16,748 nt of DNA from Anaerobacillus sp. (GCA_007120055.1 SKOL01000302.1:1-16748), one strand, 5' to 3'. Counted from the stretch's first letter, positions 6,206 to 12,378 are shown. The notes: generated by a model from the letters alone, not told the origin. A program made the numbers and translations.

Positions 6206-7085
6206 CGATCCCTCCTTTTGTTGTGTTTGTTAAATAAACACATACATCTTCTGAAGATACAGCAGATCGTTCAATCCCGTTTACGTTCATTTTCTTAATT
6301 TCATCTTCACTAAAGTCATTTTCTACGACTACGTAAGAACTATCGACACCGACAGTTTTACGATATAGGACGTTTTTTCTCTCGGTCCATTCTTCAACTA
6401 ATTGTGTTTTTCCACTCAAGCCAATCGCCAACTGATTTAATTCTTCAACAGACATATGCAGGTGCTTTTCGCCATTTTTAATTAATATTACATCTTCTAA
6501 CAGTTCATCAATTTCACTTAATAAATGACTGGATAAAACAATTGTACGTGGATGATCTAAATAATCTTTTAGTAGTGCTCGGTAAAAGTCCTTTCGAATC
6601 GCCGCATCCATCCCTGTAGTCGGTTCATCAAATATTGTTAAAGGACAACGTGCCACTAAGCCAATGATCATATTAAACGTACTTTTCATTCCTTTTGAAA
6701 GGTTTTGATGGCGTTGTTTCGGGTTAAAAGAAAAATAATTAAAGAGGCGATTAGCCAGTTGGTTATCCCAATTTGGATAAAATTGTCCAACAGCTTCTAA
6801 TGTTTCTGCTAAATTTAACGATTGCGGTAAAACCATATTGTCATCGATGAAAATCATATTTTGTGAGACTTTTAAATTGTTAAAAGGAATTTCAGAAAAA
6901 ACGGTAATTTCACCAGAGGAAGGTTGCGAGAACCCTGCCATTAATTTTAATAACGTCGTTTTTCCAGCTCCATTTCTGCCGATCAAGCCTGTAATTTTAT
7001 TCTCTTCAATGGAAAACGATAGACCTTTAAGCACTTCTGAATGCCCAAACTTTTTGCTTAAGATATTACATTGAATCACCATCAT
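6183..7085 (-). CDS. ABC transporter ATP-binding protein, YtrB-like
   Basis: 300 residues. Walker A is GRNGAGKTT (36-44), the signature is LSKGM (129-133) where LSGGQ is usual, Walker B is LTIFDEPTTGMD (149-160, with D153 and E154) and the switch histidine is H187 in LSSHL. The LSKGM signature and the partnership with a short GntR regulator are typical of YtrB-like ATPases. The roughly 90 residues after the nucleotide-binding domain are a C-terminal extension of unknown role. It shares an ATGA overlap with the upstream regulator gene and a 23-bp overlap with the permease, so the three are tightly coupled. Energy supply for an exporter at the cytoplasmic face of the membrane is inferred from the family. 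Confidence 0.9.
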   Translation of the reverse strand: MMVIQCNILSKKFGHSEVLKGLSFSIEENKITGLIGRNGAGKTTLLKLMAGFSQPSSGEITVFSEIPFNNLKVSQNMIFIDDNMVLPQSLNLAETLEAVGQFYPNWDNQLANRLFNYFSFNPKQRHQNLSKGMKSTFNMIIGLVARCPLTIFDEPTTGMDAAIRKDFYRALLKDYLDHPRTIVLSSHLLSEIDELLEDVILIKNGEKHLHMSVEELNQLAIGLSGKTQLVEEWTERKNVLYRKTVGVDSSYVVVENDFSEDEIKKMNVNGIERSAVSSEDVCVYLTNTTKGGIDDVFTRS

Positions 7086-7468
7086 TTTTCTTCCCCCTTA
7101 CTTTTACGATTTTCTATACGGATCATCTCGACTATTTCTGCTTCACTCACTCCAAGTTGTCGTGATTCCCTTACGAGTTCCTCTACTAAACGTTGTAATG
7201 TTTGCCCTTTTCGCTTCGTTAAAATAATGTTTGCGGCGTTTTCTGATACAAACATCCCCAACCCCCGTTTTTTATAAACGATATTTTCATCGGCTAATAA
7301 GTTCAGCCCTTTTGCTGCAGTTGCTGGATTAATGTTAAACATCTCTGCTAATTGGTACTGTGAATACACTTTTTCATCAGTACGAATATTCCCTGACAGT
7401 ATTTCAGTTTCAAGCCACTCACTTATCTGTTTGTAAATAGGCTTCGATCCATCTGTATTTAAAATCAA
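7082..7468 (-). CDS. GntR-family transcriptional regulator, YtrA subfamily
   Basis: 128 residues from a TTG start seven bases after AGGAGG. The winged helix-turn-helix spans roughly 10-75, with KPIYKQISEWLETEILSG, the recognition part QLAEMFNINPATAAKGLNLLA and the wing KKRGLGMFV. Only a short helical tail follows (about 50 residues), with no large effector domain. This is the hallmark of the YtrA subfamily, whose members usually repress their own ABC operon and are released by envelope-active compounds. It is the first gene of the operon and overlaps the ATPase gene by four bases. The palindrome at 7587-7614 over the promoter is the obvious candidate operator. Confidence 0.9.
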   Translation of the reverse strand: MILNTDGSKPIYKQISEWLETEILSGNIRTDEKVYSQYQLAEMFNINPATAAKGLNLLADENIVYKKRGLGMFVSENAANIILTKRKGQTLQRLVEELVRESRQLGVSEAEIVEMIRIENRKSKGEEK

Positions 7469-7586
7469 GAGGACACCTCCTTTTTTGGATTAGACTACTC
7501 ATTGAAGTTCTAGTTAATTGCTAACATAAGTTTTTCTTTGACTTTGCGTTTTTGCTTTTAGTGCCTTACATAACAAACTCACCATC

Positions 7587-7614
7587 ATAGTGCATTACTG
7601 TTGTAATGCACTAT
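7587..7614. promoter_or_regulatory. Candidate operator of the GntR regulator
   Basis: ATAGTGCATTAC (7587-7598) and GTAATGCACTAT (7603-7614) are perfect 12-bp complements around TGTT. The right arm overlaps the -10 box of the minus-strand promoter at 7610-7615. Symmetric sites with GT...AC half-sites are usual for GntR proteins. The position over the -10 box fits autorepression; binding itself is inference. Confidence 0.65.
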
Positions 7615-7638
7615 ATACCATTTTATAAAATAATGCAA
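7610..7638 (-). promoter_or_regulatory. Promoter of the GntR-ABC operon
   Basis: On the minus strand TTGCAT (7638-7633) and TATAGT (7615-7610) are separated by exactly 17 bases, a good match to the vegetative sigma factor consensus. Transcription would begin near 7603, giving a leader of about 135 nt before the TTG start codon. Confidence 0.6.
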
Positions 7639-7653
7639 TAGATCACTCACCTA

Positions 7654-7908
7654 TTTTCATACAAAACCAGCATGACGCTATTCGCGTCACCATCTACTTT
7701 GGAAAAGGCGGATGATTTCCTTCTCTTCGCTGTGACCTTCTAACGAATCTCAGAGGCTCGTTCACGAAATCACCCGCCTTTTCCATACAAAACCAGCATG
7801 ACGGCATTTCCCTCACTATCTAAGATGTAAAAGTGGACACTTTTTTTCAAAAAAACGGCAGGGGCACAACCTAACCAACAAGCCAACTAACAAACTAACC
7901 AACTAACC
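7654..7908 (+). repeat. Dispersed hairpin repeat, copy B (most complete)
   Basis: Order of parts: leader TTTTCATACAAAACCAGCAT (7654-7673); small hairpin TGACGC/GCGTCA (7672-7688); left arm GGAAAAGGCGGATGATTTC (7701-7719); loop of 46 nt ending in GAGGCTCGTTCAC; right arm GAAATCACCCGCCTTTTCC (7766-7784), pairing at 18 of 19 positions; a second leader CATACAAAACCAGCATGACG (7784-7803); then a G-poor tail of CTAAC and CCAAC words (about 7868-7908). It lies between the GntR operon promoter and the terminator of the thioredoxin-like gene and has no coding capacity. Confidence 0.8.
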
Positions 7909-7940
7909 AAAAAAAGCCTAGAGAACGAATCTCTAAGCCT
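7909..7940 (-). terminator. Intrinsic terminator of the thioredoxin-like gene
   Basis: On the minus strand AGGCTTAGAGA and TCTCTAGGCTT form an 11-bp stem with two G-T pairs and a 5-nt loop, followed by a run of T residues. It lies 13 bases after the stop codon of the gene ending at 7954. Confidence 0.85.
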
Positions 7941-7953
7941 AATCAGAAACCTG

Positions 7954-8442
7954 CTAATTATAATTGTTTTCAAACCATTCAATGTATTCTTCTTCTGTTT
8001 CATGCCCTTCAAATCTAGTAATTTCTACACCATCTTCAAAGACGATCACTGTTGGTGCTTCCTCTATCTTAAACTGTTCATTCCCTTCTTCAAACTCTAC
8101 TAAATCATACATTCTCATTGGAACACCTATCTCTTCACTAGCTTCAACAATGCTTGGAGCTGATCCGGCACAACTAGGACAAGTTGGACTAAAGAAATAA
8201 ATACTAAAAATTTCCTCTTCCACTAATAAGGTTTCTAATTCATCTGGTAAAATAAGTTTATCGTTTTCGGTATTAAATAATTGTAAAACTTCAGGATCGA
8301 CCTCTGCATTACTACCTGGATTAATTTGCAGCGCTGCTTCAGTATTTTCTACATTATCTTCTGCTGAACCGAAAAACCAAAACGCACTCACTACTAGTAA
8401 AGCAAACCCTATGATTATGATTGTATACTTCCTTTTCCCCAT
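7954..8442 (-). CDS. Membrane-anchored thioredoxin-like protein (CPSC active site)
   Basis: 162 residues from ATG 8442, chosen because GGAGGAG lies just upstream; the longer open frame would absorb that site into coding sequence. Residues 6-25 form an N-terminal anchor (signal type), followed by an acidic linker (about 26-70). The thioredoxin-like domain has FFSPTCPSCAGSAPSI, with C88 and C91 as the redox pair, and the cis-proline in EAPTVIVF (P130). The C-terminus is FEGHETEEEYIEWFENN. Such proteins work on the outer face of the membrane, reducing or exchanging disulfides (cytochrome c maturation, sporulation or general thiol quality control). Nothing nearby identifies the client. It is transcribed alone, with its own terminator. 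Confidence 0.85.
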   Translation of the reverse strand: MGKRKYTIIIIGFALLVVSAFWFFGSAEDNVENTEAALQINPGSNAEVDPEVLQLFNTENDKLILPDELETLLVEEEIFSIYFFSPTCPSCAGSAPSIVEASEEIGVPMRMYDLVEFEEGNEQFKIEEAPTVIVFEDGVEITRFEGHETEEEYIEWFENNYN

Positions 8443-8461
8443 TTTGTTCTCCTCCATTTGG

Positions 8462-8480
8462 CACAATTAAGGAAATTGTG
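8462..8480. promoter_or_regulatory. 19-bp palindrome upstream of the thioredoxin-like gene
   Basis: CACAATT (8462-8468) and AATTGTG (8474-8480) are exact complements with a 5-bp centre. The site lies 20 bases upstream of the start codon and within the 258-bp gap between divergent genes, so it could be an operator. I do not recognise the consensus of a known regulator. Confidence 0.3.
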
Positions 8481-8700
8481 AAATTTACTCCTTTTAATGA
8501 ATTTCATCATTCATTATAAAATCAATTAATGAGTTTTCTATTAAGAATTAGTGAAGAAAACGAAAACACTTTGATCGGAGCCCCACTTTCCTCTTAATTT
8601 AATACGATAATGCCTAACAATACATACTCCTCGCTTTTCTAAAAGAAACGGTTATGATAGATTGAATGTAATGATCAAATAACTCTTCGAGGTGAAGCCT

Positions 8701-9804
8701 ATGTCTACTAGTGATATTTATAATCTTGATACTCCTTCATTACTTCTCGACTTAAACATATTAGAAAAAAATTTAAATTTTATTAGTGAAATCGCTAAAA
8801 CAAATAATATTCAATGGCGCCCCCACATTAAAACTCATAAAAGCGTTCAAATTGCCAAAATGCAAATGGATAAAGGAGCTTCTGGGATCACAGTTGCTAA
8901 ACTAGAAGAAGCTGAAATTATGGCTGAAGCGGGAATCGATAATATTTTAATTGCTTATCCTTTATCAAGTAAACAGAAATTAGACCGCCTGCGAAAACTA
9001 GCAAATAAAATTGACGTTACGATTTCAATCGATTCAAAACAACAGGCTGAGATCGTAAATGAAGCCTTCCAAGGAGCGAAACAAATAGAAGTTTGGATTA
9101 AAGTAAACTTCGGCTTAAACCGTTGTGGAGTTGAAGTTGAAGAGGTGGTAGAACTTGCTGAAGGTATTACTAAATTAAACAACTTAAATTTAACAGGAAT
9201 TTTCACCCACGCAGGTCACTCATACGCTGCTACTAGTGAAGAACAAATAAAAGAAATTGCTATCTGTGAAGCTGAAACCGTAATTAAAAGTTCCGAGGCT
9301 TGTGAAGCGGCTGGCATATCGATTACACACCGTAGTGTAGGCTCAACCCCAACTTATAAATATGGAGCTACCATTTCAGGAATTACAGAAATAAGACCCG
9401 GCAATGCTGCCTTCCACGATATGTGCCAAGTTGGTTTAGGAGTTGCCACAACTGCACAATGTGCACTATCCGTTTTAGCTTCAGTTGTTAGTGTAAAAAA
9501 AGACCGACTTATTTTTGACATTGGAAGTAAAGCCCTTGCTCTTGATCAAGGAGCTCACGGAAACACAAGTGTCAAAGGGCACGGCAATGTGTGTGGTCAC
9601 CCTGAAATTACAATTGCGCGTTTATCTGAAGAACACGGTGTTGCGACATTGAGTAGCGAAACCGCATTGAAACTCACTGATAAAGTTCAAGTTATTCCAA
9701 ACCATGCTTGTGTTGTTGCTAATCTTTTTAATGAATATATTGTTCATCGTGATGGGAAAGTCGTCGATACGTGGAACGTTGATGCTCGTGGGAAAATGAA
9801 ATAG
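8701..9804 (+). CDS. PLP-dependent D-serine dehydratase / D-threonine aldolase-like enzyme
   Basis: 367 residues from ATG 8701, with GAGGTG six bases upstream; the GTG at 8692 falls inside that site. The N-terminal alanine-racemase-type barrel begins DTPSLLLDLNILEKNL, and RPHIKTHKS carries the pyridoxal-phosphate lysine (K44). THAGH (169-173) and TPTY (216-219) line the cofactor pocket. The C-terminal beta domain ends with IPNHACVVANLF, where H335 and C337 are the expected metal ligands. Family members act on D-amino acids, either splitting D-threonine or similar 3-hydroxy amino acids to glycine plus an aldehyde, or dehydrating D-serine. The His-x-Cys pair leans towards the dehydratase type as I remember it. 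No metabolic partner is adjacent. Confidence 0.85.
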   Translation: MSTSDIYNLDTPSLLLDLNILEKNLNFISEIAKTNNIQWRPHIKTHKSVQIAKMQMDKGASGITVAKLEEAEIMAEAGIDNILIAYPLSSKQKLDRLRKLANKIDVTISIDSKQQAEIVNEAFQGAKQIEVWIKVNFGLNRCGVEVEEVVELAEGITKLNNLNLTGIFTHAGHSYAATSEEQIKEIAICEAETVIKSSEACEAAGISITHRSVGSTPTYKYGATISGITEIRPGNAAFHDMCQVGLGVATTAQCALSVLASVVSVKKDRLIFDIGSKALALDQGAHGNTSVKGHGNVCGHPEITIARLSEEHGVATLSSETALKLTDKVQVIPNHACVVANLFNEYIVHRDGKVVDTWNVDARGKMK

Positions 9805-9810
9805 TATTTT

Positions 9811-9850
9811 ACCGTACTTAGGGACGTTTAACCTCAGTACGGTTTTTTTT
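9811..9850 (+). terminator. Intrinsic terminator of the D-amino acid enzyme gene
   Basis: ACCGTACTTAGG and CCTCAGTACGGT form a stem with one mismatch, followed by eight T residues, seven bases after the stop codon. Confidence 0.92.
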
Positions 9851-9947
9851 ATAGTAAAAATACATCCTAAAACATAGTCTTCTATCTATTTTCCAACCTA
9901 TTTTTATTCTACCTCAACTTATATCTACTCTAGTTAGTGAAGTCTAG

Positions 9948-9956
9948 CATAAGATG
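9948..9956 (+). promoter_or_regulatory. Possible mother-cell sigma factor -10 element
   Basis: CATAAGATG resembles the CATA-N3-TA -10 element of sigma K and related sporulation sigma factors, about 35 bases upstream of the YjcZ-like gene, whose relatives are expressed during sporulation. The match is partial and no firm -35 element is seen. Confidence 0.25.
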
Positions 9957-9988
9957 TAATACCTCCCAAGAAAGGTGGTGAACTTTTT

Positions 9989-10099
9989 ATGAGCTACTAC
10001 TATCCACCTCACCCAAGACCAGTAAGTGATTTCACGTTAATTGTTGTGTTATTTATCCTACTTGTGATTGTAGGAGCAGGGTTCATACGTCACAAATAG
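9989..10099 (+). CDS. YjcZ-type small sporulation-associated membrane peptide
   Basis: 36 residues, below usual annotation size limits. The start follows AAAGGTGGTGA at a normal distance, and a strong terminator follows. The product has a short polar front, MSYYYPPHPRPVSD, then one membrane helix, FTLIVVLFILLVIVGAGF, and a basic end, IRHK. The helix closely matches the FALIVVLFILLIIVGAAF core of the YjcZ/YoyB/SscA peptides found in multiple copies in Bacillus. These are produced in sporulation and found in spores; SscA helps coat assembly in B. subtilis. The glycine- and cysteine-rich front of the classical members is replaced here by tyrosine and proline. This gene supports an endospore-forming host. 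Confidence 0.85.
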   Translation: MSYYYPPHPRPVSDFTLIVVLFILLVIVGAGFIRHK

Positions 10100-10135
10100 G
10101 CAGCTAGTATCCTATCCGTACAGATACACCACATT

Positions 10136-10168
10136 AGAGCACTTGATTTATGAGGTGCTCTTTTTTTT
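10136..10168 (+). terminator. Intrinsic terminator of the YjcZ-like gene
   Basis: AGAGCAC and GTGCTCT form a 7-bp stem around an 11-base loop, followed by eight T residues. Confidence 0.92.
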
Positions 10169-10175
10169 ACATAAA

Positions 10176-10213
10176 AAGGCTGTAGCCACTATTTTACTTA
10201 GTGCTACAGCCTT
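10176..10213 (-). terminator. Intrinsic terminator of the hemolysin III-like gene
   Basis: AAGGCTGTAGC (10176-10186) pairs perfectly with GCTACAGCCTT (10203-10213). On the minus strand the stem is followed by a short T-run. The stem ends five bases from the gene's stop codon. Confidence 0.9.
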
Positions 10214-10217
10214 GAAA

Positions 10218-10853
10218 CTAAACAAAAAGAAGGATCGCAAAGAAATGAACAACCGTTCCTGCTAACACGAAAAGATGCCAAACCATATGATGAAATGGAA
10301 ACCACCGGAACATATAAAAAAGCGCTCCTATTGTATAAAGTAGTCCACCAATGATAAGTAATATAACTCCTATGTCATGAAGATTCGTAACAAGTGGTTG
10401 CCATGCAAAGACAATCAACCAACCCATCACAATATACAATAAAGTTGAAGTATATAAGAACCTTTTCACAAAAAACACTTTAAAGACGATTCCAATCCCT
10501 GCAATCCCCCATAATACAGCTAATAATGAAAAACCTAACTTTCCCCCAATTACATTGACTAAAATCGGAGTGTAAGATCCTGCAATAAATAAGTAAATTG
10601 AAGAATGGTCAAAAATCTCAAATAAATTTTTTACTTTCCCTTCCGGAAAGGCGTGTAATAACGTTGAAGAAACATATAAAAGGAGCATTGTCACTCCATA
10701 CACTGTAAAACTAATAATACTCGCTACCGAACCTTCTAATGAAGCAAATACAATTAACAACGTTAATGCAGAAATACTAAAAACTACCCCAACACCGTGA
10801 CTAATAGCGTTAGCAATCTCTTCCCCTTTGGAATACCTATGTGTAGTAGCCAT
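10218..10853 (-). CDS. Hemolysin III / PAQR-family membrane protein
   Basis: 211 residues with seven predicted membrane helices. All the PAQR-type metal-site motifs are present: EEIANAISHG near the N-terminus, SSTLLHAF with H67, EIFDHSSIYLFIAGSYTP with D82 and H83, and the C-terminal HHMVWHLFVLAGTVVHF with H189, H193 and H203. This corresponds to the YplQ-type protein of Bacillus. The family name comes from a pore-forming activity reported for B. cereus hemolysin III; related proteins are thought to be zinc-dependent membrane hydrolases or to affect membrane lipid homeostasis. ATG 10853 follows AAAGGAG six bases upstream. It is a single gene with its own terminator. Confidence 0.9.
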   Translation of the reverse strand: MATTHRYSKGEEIANAISHGVGVVFSISALTLLIVFASLEGSVASIISFTVYGVTMLLLYVSSTLLHAFPEGKVKNLFEIFDHSSIYLFIAGSYTPILVNVIGGKLGFSLLAVLWGIAGIGIVFKVFFVKRFLYTSTLLYIVMGWLIVFAWQPLVTNLHDIGVILLIIGGLLYTIGALFYMFRWFPFHHMVWHLFVLAGTVVHFFAILLFV

Positions 10854-10937
10854 GCCTCGCTCCTTTCGATCAAAATACTTATTTATTCATGTCTAATTAT
10901 CAAGACGAATACCCATTGAATACATCATATTATAACA

Positions 10938-10965
10938 TTGATACAGTTGTGAAAAAAATTATAAA
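10938..10965 (+). promoter_or_regulatory. Probable promoter of the four-helix membrane protein gene
   Basis: TTGATA (10938-10943) and TATAAA (10960-10965) are 16 bases apart, close to the vegetative consensus. The leader would be about 75 nt. Confidence 0.45.
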
Positions 10966-11048
10966 TGTCATTAAAGCATATAATTTGCTTCTCACTGGTC
11001 ATACTGATACTGTATTGTCATGTGCAAAATATAGGAGGTACACTACTC

Positions 11049-11450
11049 ATGTCGTTATTAATACATCAAGTTATTGCCATTCTTTTTCTAATTGTTATTC
11101 CACTCCCGATCATCGCTTTAATGAAAGTGCGAAGTGGAACTCCGCTCGATTCAGCTCGAACATGGAAGGTGCTAGTGATGTTAGCTAATATTGCTTTATT
11201 CGTTAGCCTTATTACAGGGTTTATCATCTATCCTATTTTCACTTCATTTCGTGCTTGGTTCTCAGTTGCGTTAATTTTAATTATTGGAGCCTTCCTCGGC
11301 ATTTTCTCTAAACACTTAAAGTTATATATGAATGAAAATAACGAAGAAGCGAGAATTAAATCATTAAAGAAAATTTCAAAAGTTGGGTATGCTTATATCG
11401 CGGTTATTATTATTACATTTGCATTTATGTCGAACTGGTATAACTTTTAA
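11049..11450 (+). CDS. Unrecognised membrane protein with four helices
   Basis: 133 residues from ATG 11049, chosen because AGGAGGT (11033-11039) lies nine bases upstream; the same frame opens further upstream at 10965 but without a ribosome binding site. Membrane helices lie near 3-25, 41-63, 69-90 and 111-130. A basic, charged cytoplasmic-type stretch joins the last two (SKHLKLYMNENNEEARIKSLKKISK). There is no histidine pair, cysteine or catalytic motif that I recognise. It stands alone, divergent from the hemolysin III gene. The hairpin at the left end of repeat copy C probably ends its transcript. Function unknown. Confidence 0.75.
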   Translation: MSLLIHQVIAILFLIVIPLPIIALMKVRSGTPLDSARTWKVLVMLANIALFVSLITGFIIYPIFTSFRAWFSVALILIIGAFLGIFSKHLKLYMNENNEEARIKSLKKISKVGYAYIAVIIITFAFMSNWYNF

Positions 11451-11465
11451 TTACTGATCAAATAT

Positions 11466-11516
11466 AAAAAGAAGGGTGACTTTAGCGGCTCGTTCGTGAA
11501 ACTCGCCCTCCTTTTT
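11466..11516 (+). terminator. Repeat-derived terminator hairpin after the four-helix protein gene
   Basis: AAAAAGAAGGGTGACTTT (11466-11483) pairs with 11499-11516 at 16 of 18 positions including one G-T pair, with a 15-nt loop and a T6 run at the right end. It is the core hairpin of repeat copy C and is well placed to stop the transcript ending at 11450. Confidence 0.65.
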
Positions 11517-11630
11517 TCATACATAACCTTCATGACGACACACGGCATCATTTAACAAGTAAAAGTCAGTTTTTTTCCTTTCCAACTTTCCAACATACCA
11601 ACTAACAAACAAACTAACAACTAAATAACT
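11466..11630 (+). repeat. Dispersed hairpin repeat, copy C (5' truncated)
   Basis: This copy lacks the first leader. It starts at the hairpin's left arm, has a short loop containing GCGGCTCGTTCGTG (the other copies have GAGGCTCGTTC or similar at this point), and continues with TTTTTTCATACATAACCTTC, a weak ATGACG/CATCAT hairpin (11531-11550), a GTAAAAGT word, and the G-poor tail of CCAAC and CTAAC words (about 11581-11630). Its orientation is the same as the other two copies. Confidence 0.7.
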
Positions 11631-11655
11631 TATTCTCCAACAACTTCTCTTTAAA

Positions 11656-11664
11656 TGTTATAAT
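11656..11664 (+). promoter_or_regulatory. Extended -10 promoter element
   Basis: TGTTATAAT is a perfect TG-N-TATAAT extended -10 element; the -35 region is poor, as is common for this type. Transcription would start near 11671, about 29 bases before the TTG start codon of the downstream gene. Confidence 0.55.
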
Positions 11665-11666
11665 TT

Positions 11667-11690
11667 TCCTAACGAATATTTATGTTAGGA
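11667..11690. promoter_or_regulatory. Palindrome over the transcription start and ribosome binding site
   Basis: TCCTAAC (11667-11673) and GTTAGGA (11684-11690) are exact complements 10 bases apart. The right arm includes most of the ribosome binding site TTAGGAG. It could be a repressor site over the +1 position or, if transcription starts further upstream, a hairpin hiding the ribosome binding site. Confidence 0.4.
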
Positions 11691-11699
11691 GCGTTTTTC

Positions 11700-12323
11700 T
11701 TGTATAAAAAAACAGTCTTTATCATCGTCCCATTACTTATTATCAGCTTAGTTTTTAACGGAATTCAATTTTCCAACAATAAAGCATACGAAGCTTACTT
11801 AACAGAAGAGCTAAACAACATGGTTTCAAGCTTGTCATCTAGTATTCTAAAAAGTGAGGAAATCCTTTTAGACGTCGTTGAACAAAAACAACTTACAAAA
11901 GAACAAGCAGATGACCTATATAAGTATTTACGCAGTGTTGGGCTGTACCATCAAGAGATTCTTTTTTTAGGACAAAAAACGAAAAAGATTGCTGCAGGCT
12001 CTAGTGAAGTAAGTAACCGAACAGCAACGGAATTAATGCCACAGCTAAGAAGGTATTTACAGCATTTTTTTGACGAAAACGCTGAGGAAACAGCCACTTA
12101 CTCTTTATCAAAAAACGACCTAAAAAACATTGAAAACATCGTTATAATGTCTGTGGAAATAGCTGATGTTGTCAGAGCCAATATTCCGGGCGCCTCAACT
12201 TCTGGAATGCCTAGCGAGTATTGGAACGACCCAAAAGTAAGAAATTCGGTCAACGAACAATATTGGATCAATGTACTTAAGGCAATTGATCAATATTCAT
12301 TTCATACGTTAGTTTATTATTAA
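11700..12323 (+). CDS. Unrecognised membrane-anchored or secreted helical protein
   Basis: 207 residues from TTG 11700, eight bases after AGGAG (11687-11691). An in-frame ATG at 11682 has no ribosome binding site and would overlap this one. Residues 3-21 (KKTVFIIVPLLIISLVFNG) form an N-terminal anchor or signal. The rest is hydrophilic and mainly helical, with a heptad-like stretch (about 33-62, YLTEELNNMVSSLSSSILKS) and a C-terminal segment rich in aromatic residues (SEYWNDPKVRNSVNEQYWINV). There are no cysteines and no lipoprotein box. I recognise no domain. It has its own promoter and terminator, so it is a single-gene unit. Confidence 0.75.
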   Translation: MYKKTVFIIVPLLIISLVFNGIQFSNNKAYEAYLTEELNNMVSSLSSSILKSEEILLDVVEQKQLTKEQADDLYKYLRSVGLYHQEILFLGQKTKKIAAGSSEVSNRTATELMPQLRRYLQHFFDENAEETATYSLSKNDLKNIENIVIMSVEIADVVRANIPGASTSGMPSEYWNDPKVRNSVNEQYWINVLKAIDQYSFHTLVYY

Positions 12324-12349
12324 AGAAAAATCTCATAGAGGATATAATA

Positions 12350-12378
12350 GAGGGTGCTTTTCGGCACCCTCTTCTTTA
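12350..12378 (+). terminator. Intrinsic terminator between convergent genes
   Basis: GAGGGTGC (12350-12357) and GCACCCTC (12364-12371) form an 8-bp stem with a 6-base loop, followed by TTCTTTA. It ends next to the stop codon of the convergent deacetylase gene and could work in both directions. Confidence 0.85.

Noticed and set aside
10889..11188. Plus-strand frame of 99 codons overlapping the four-helix protein gene
   Set aside because: It has no ribosome binding site and overlaps a membrane protein gene that has a good site in another frame.
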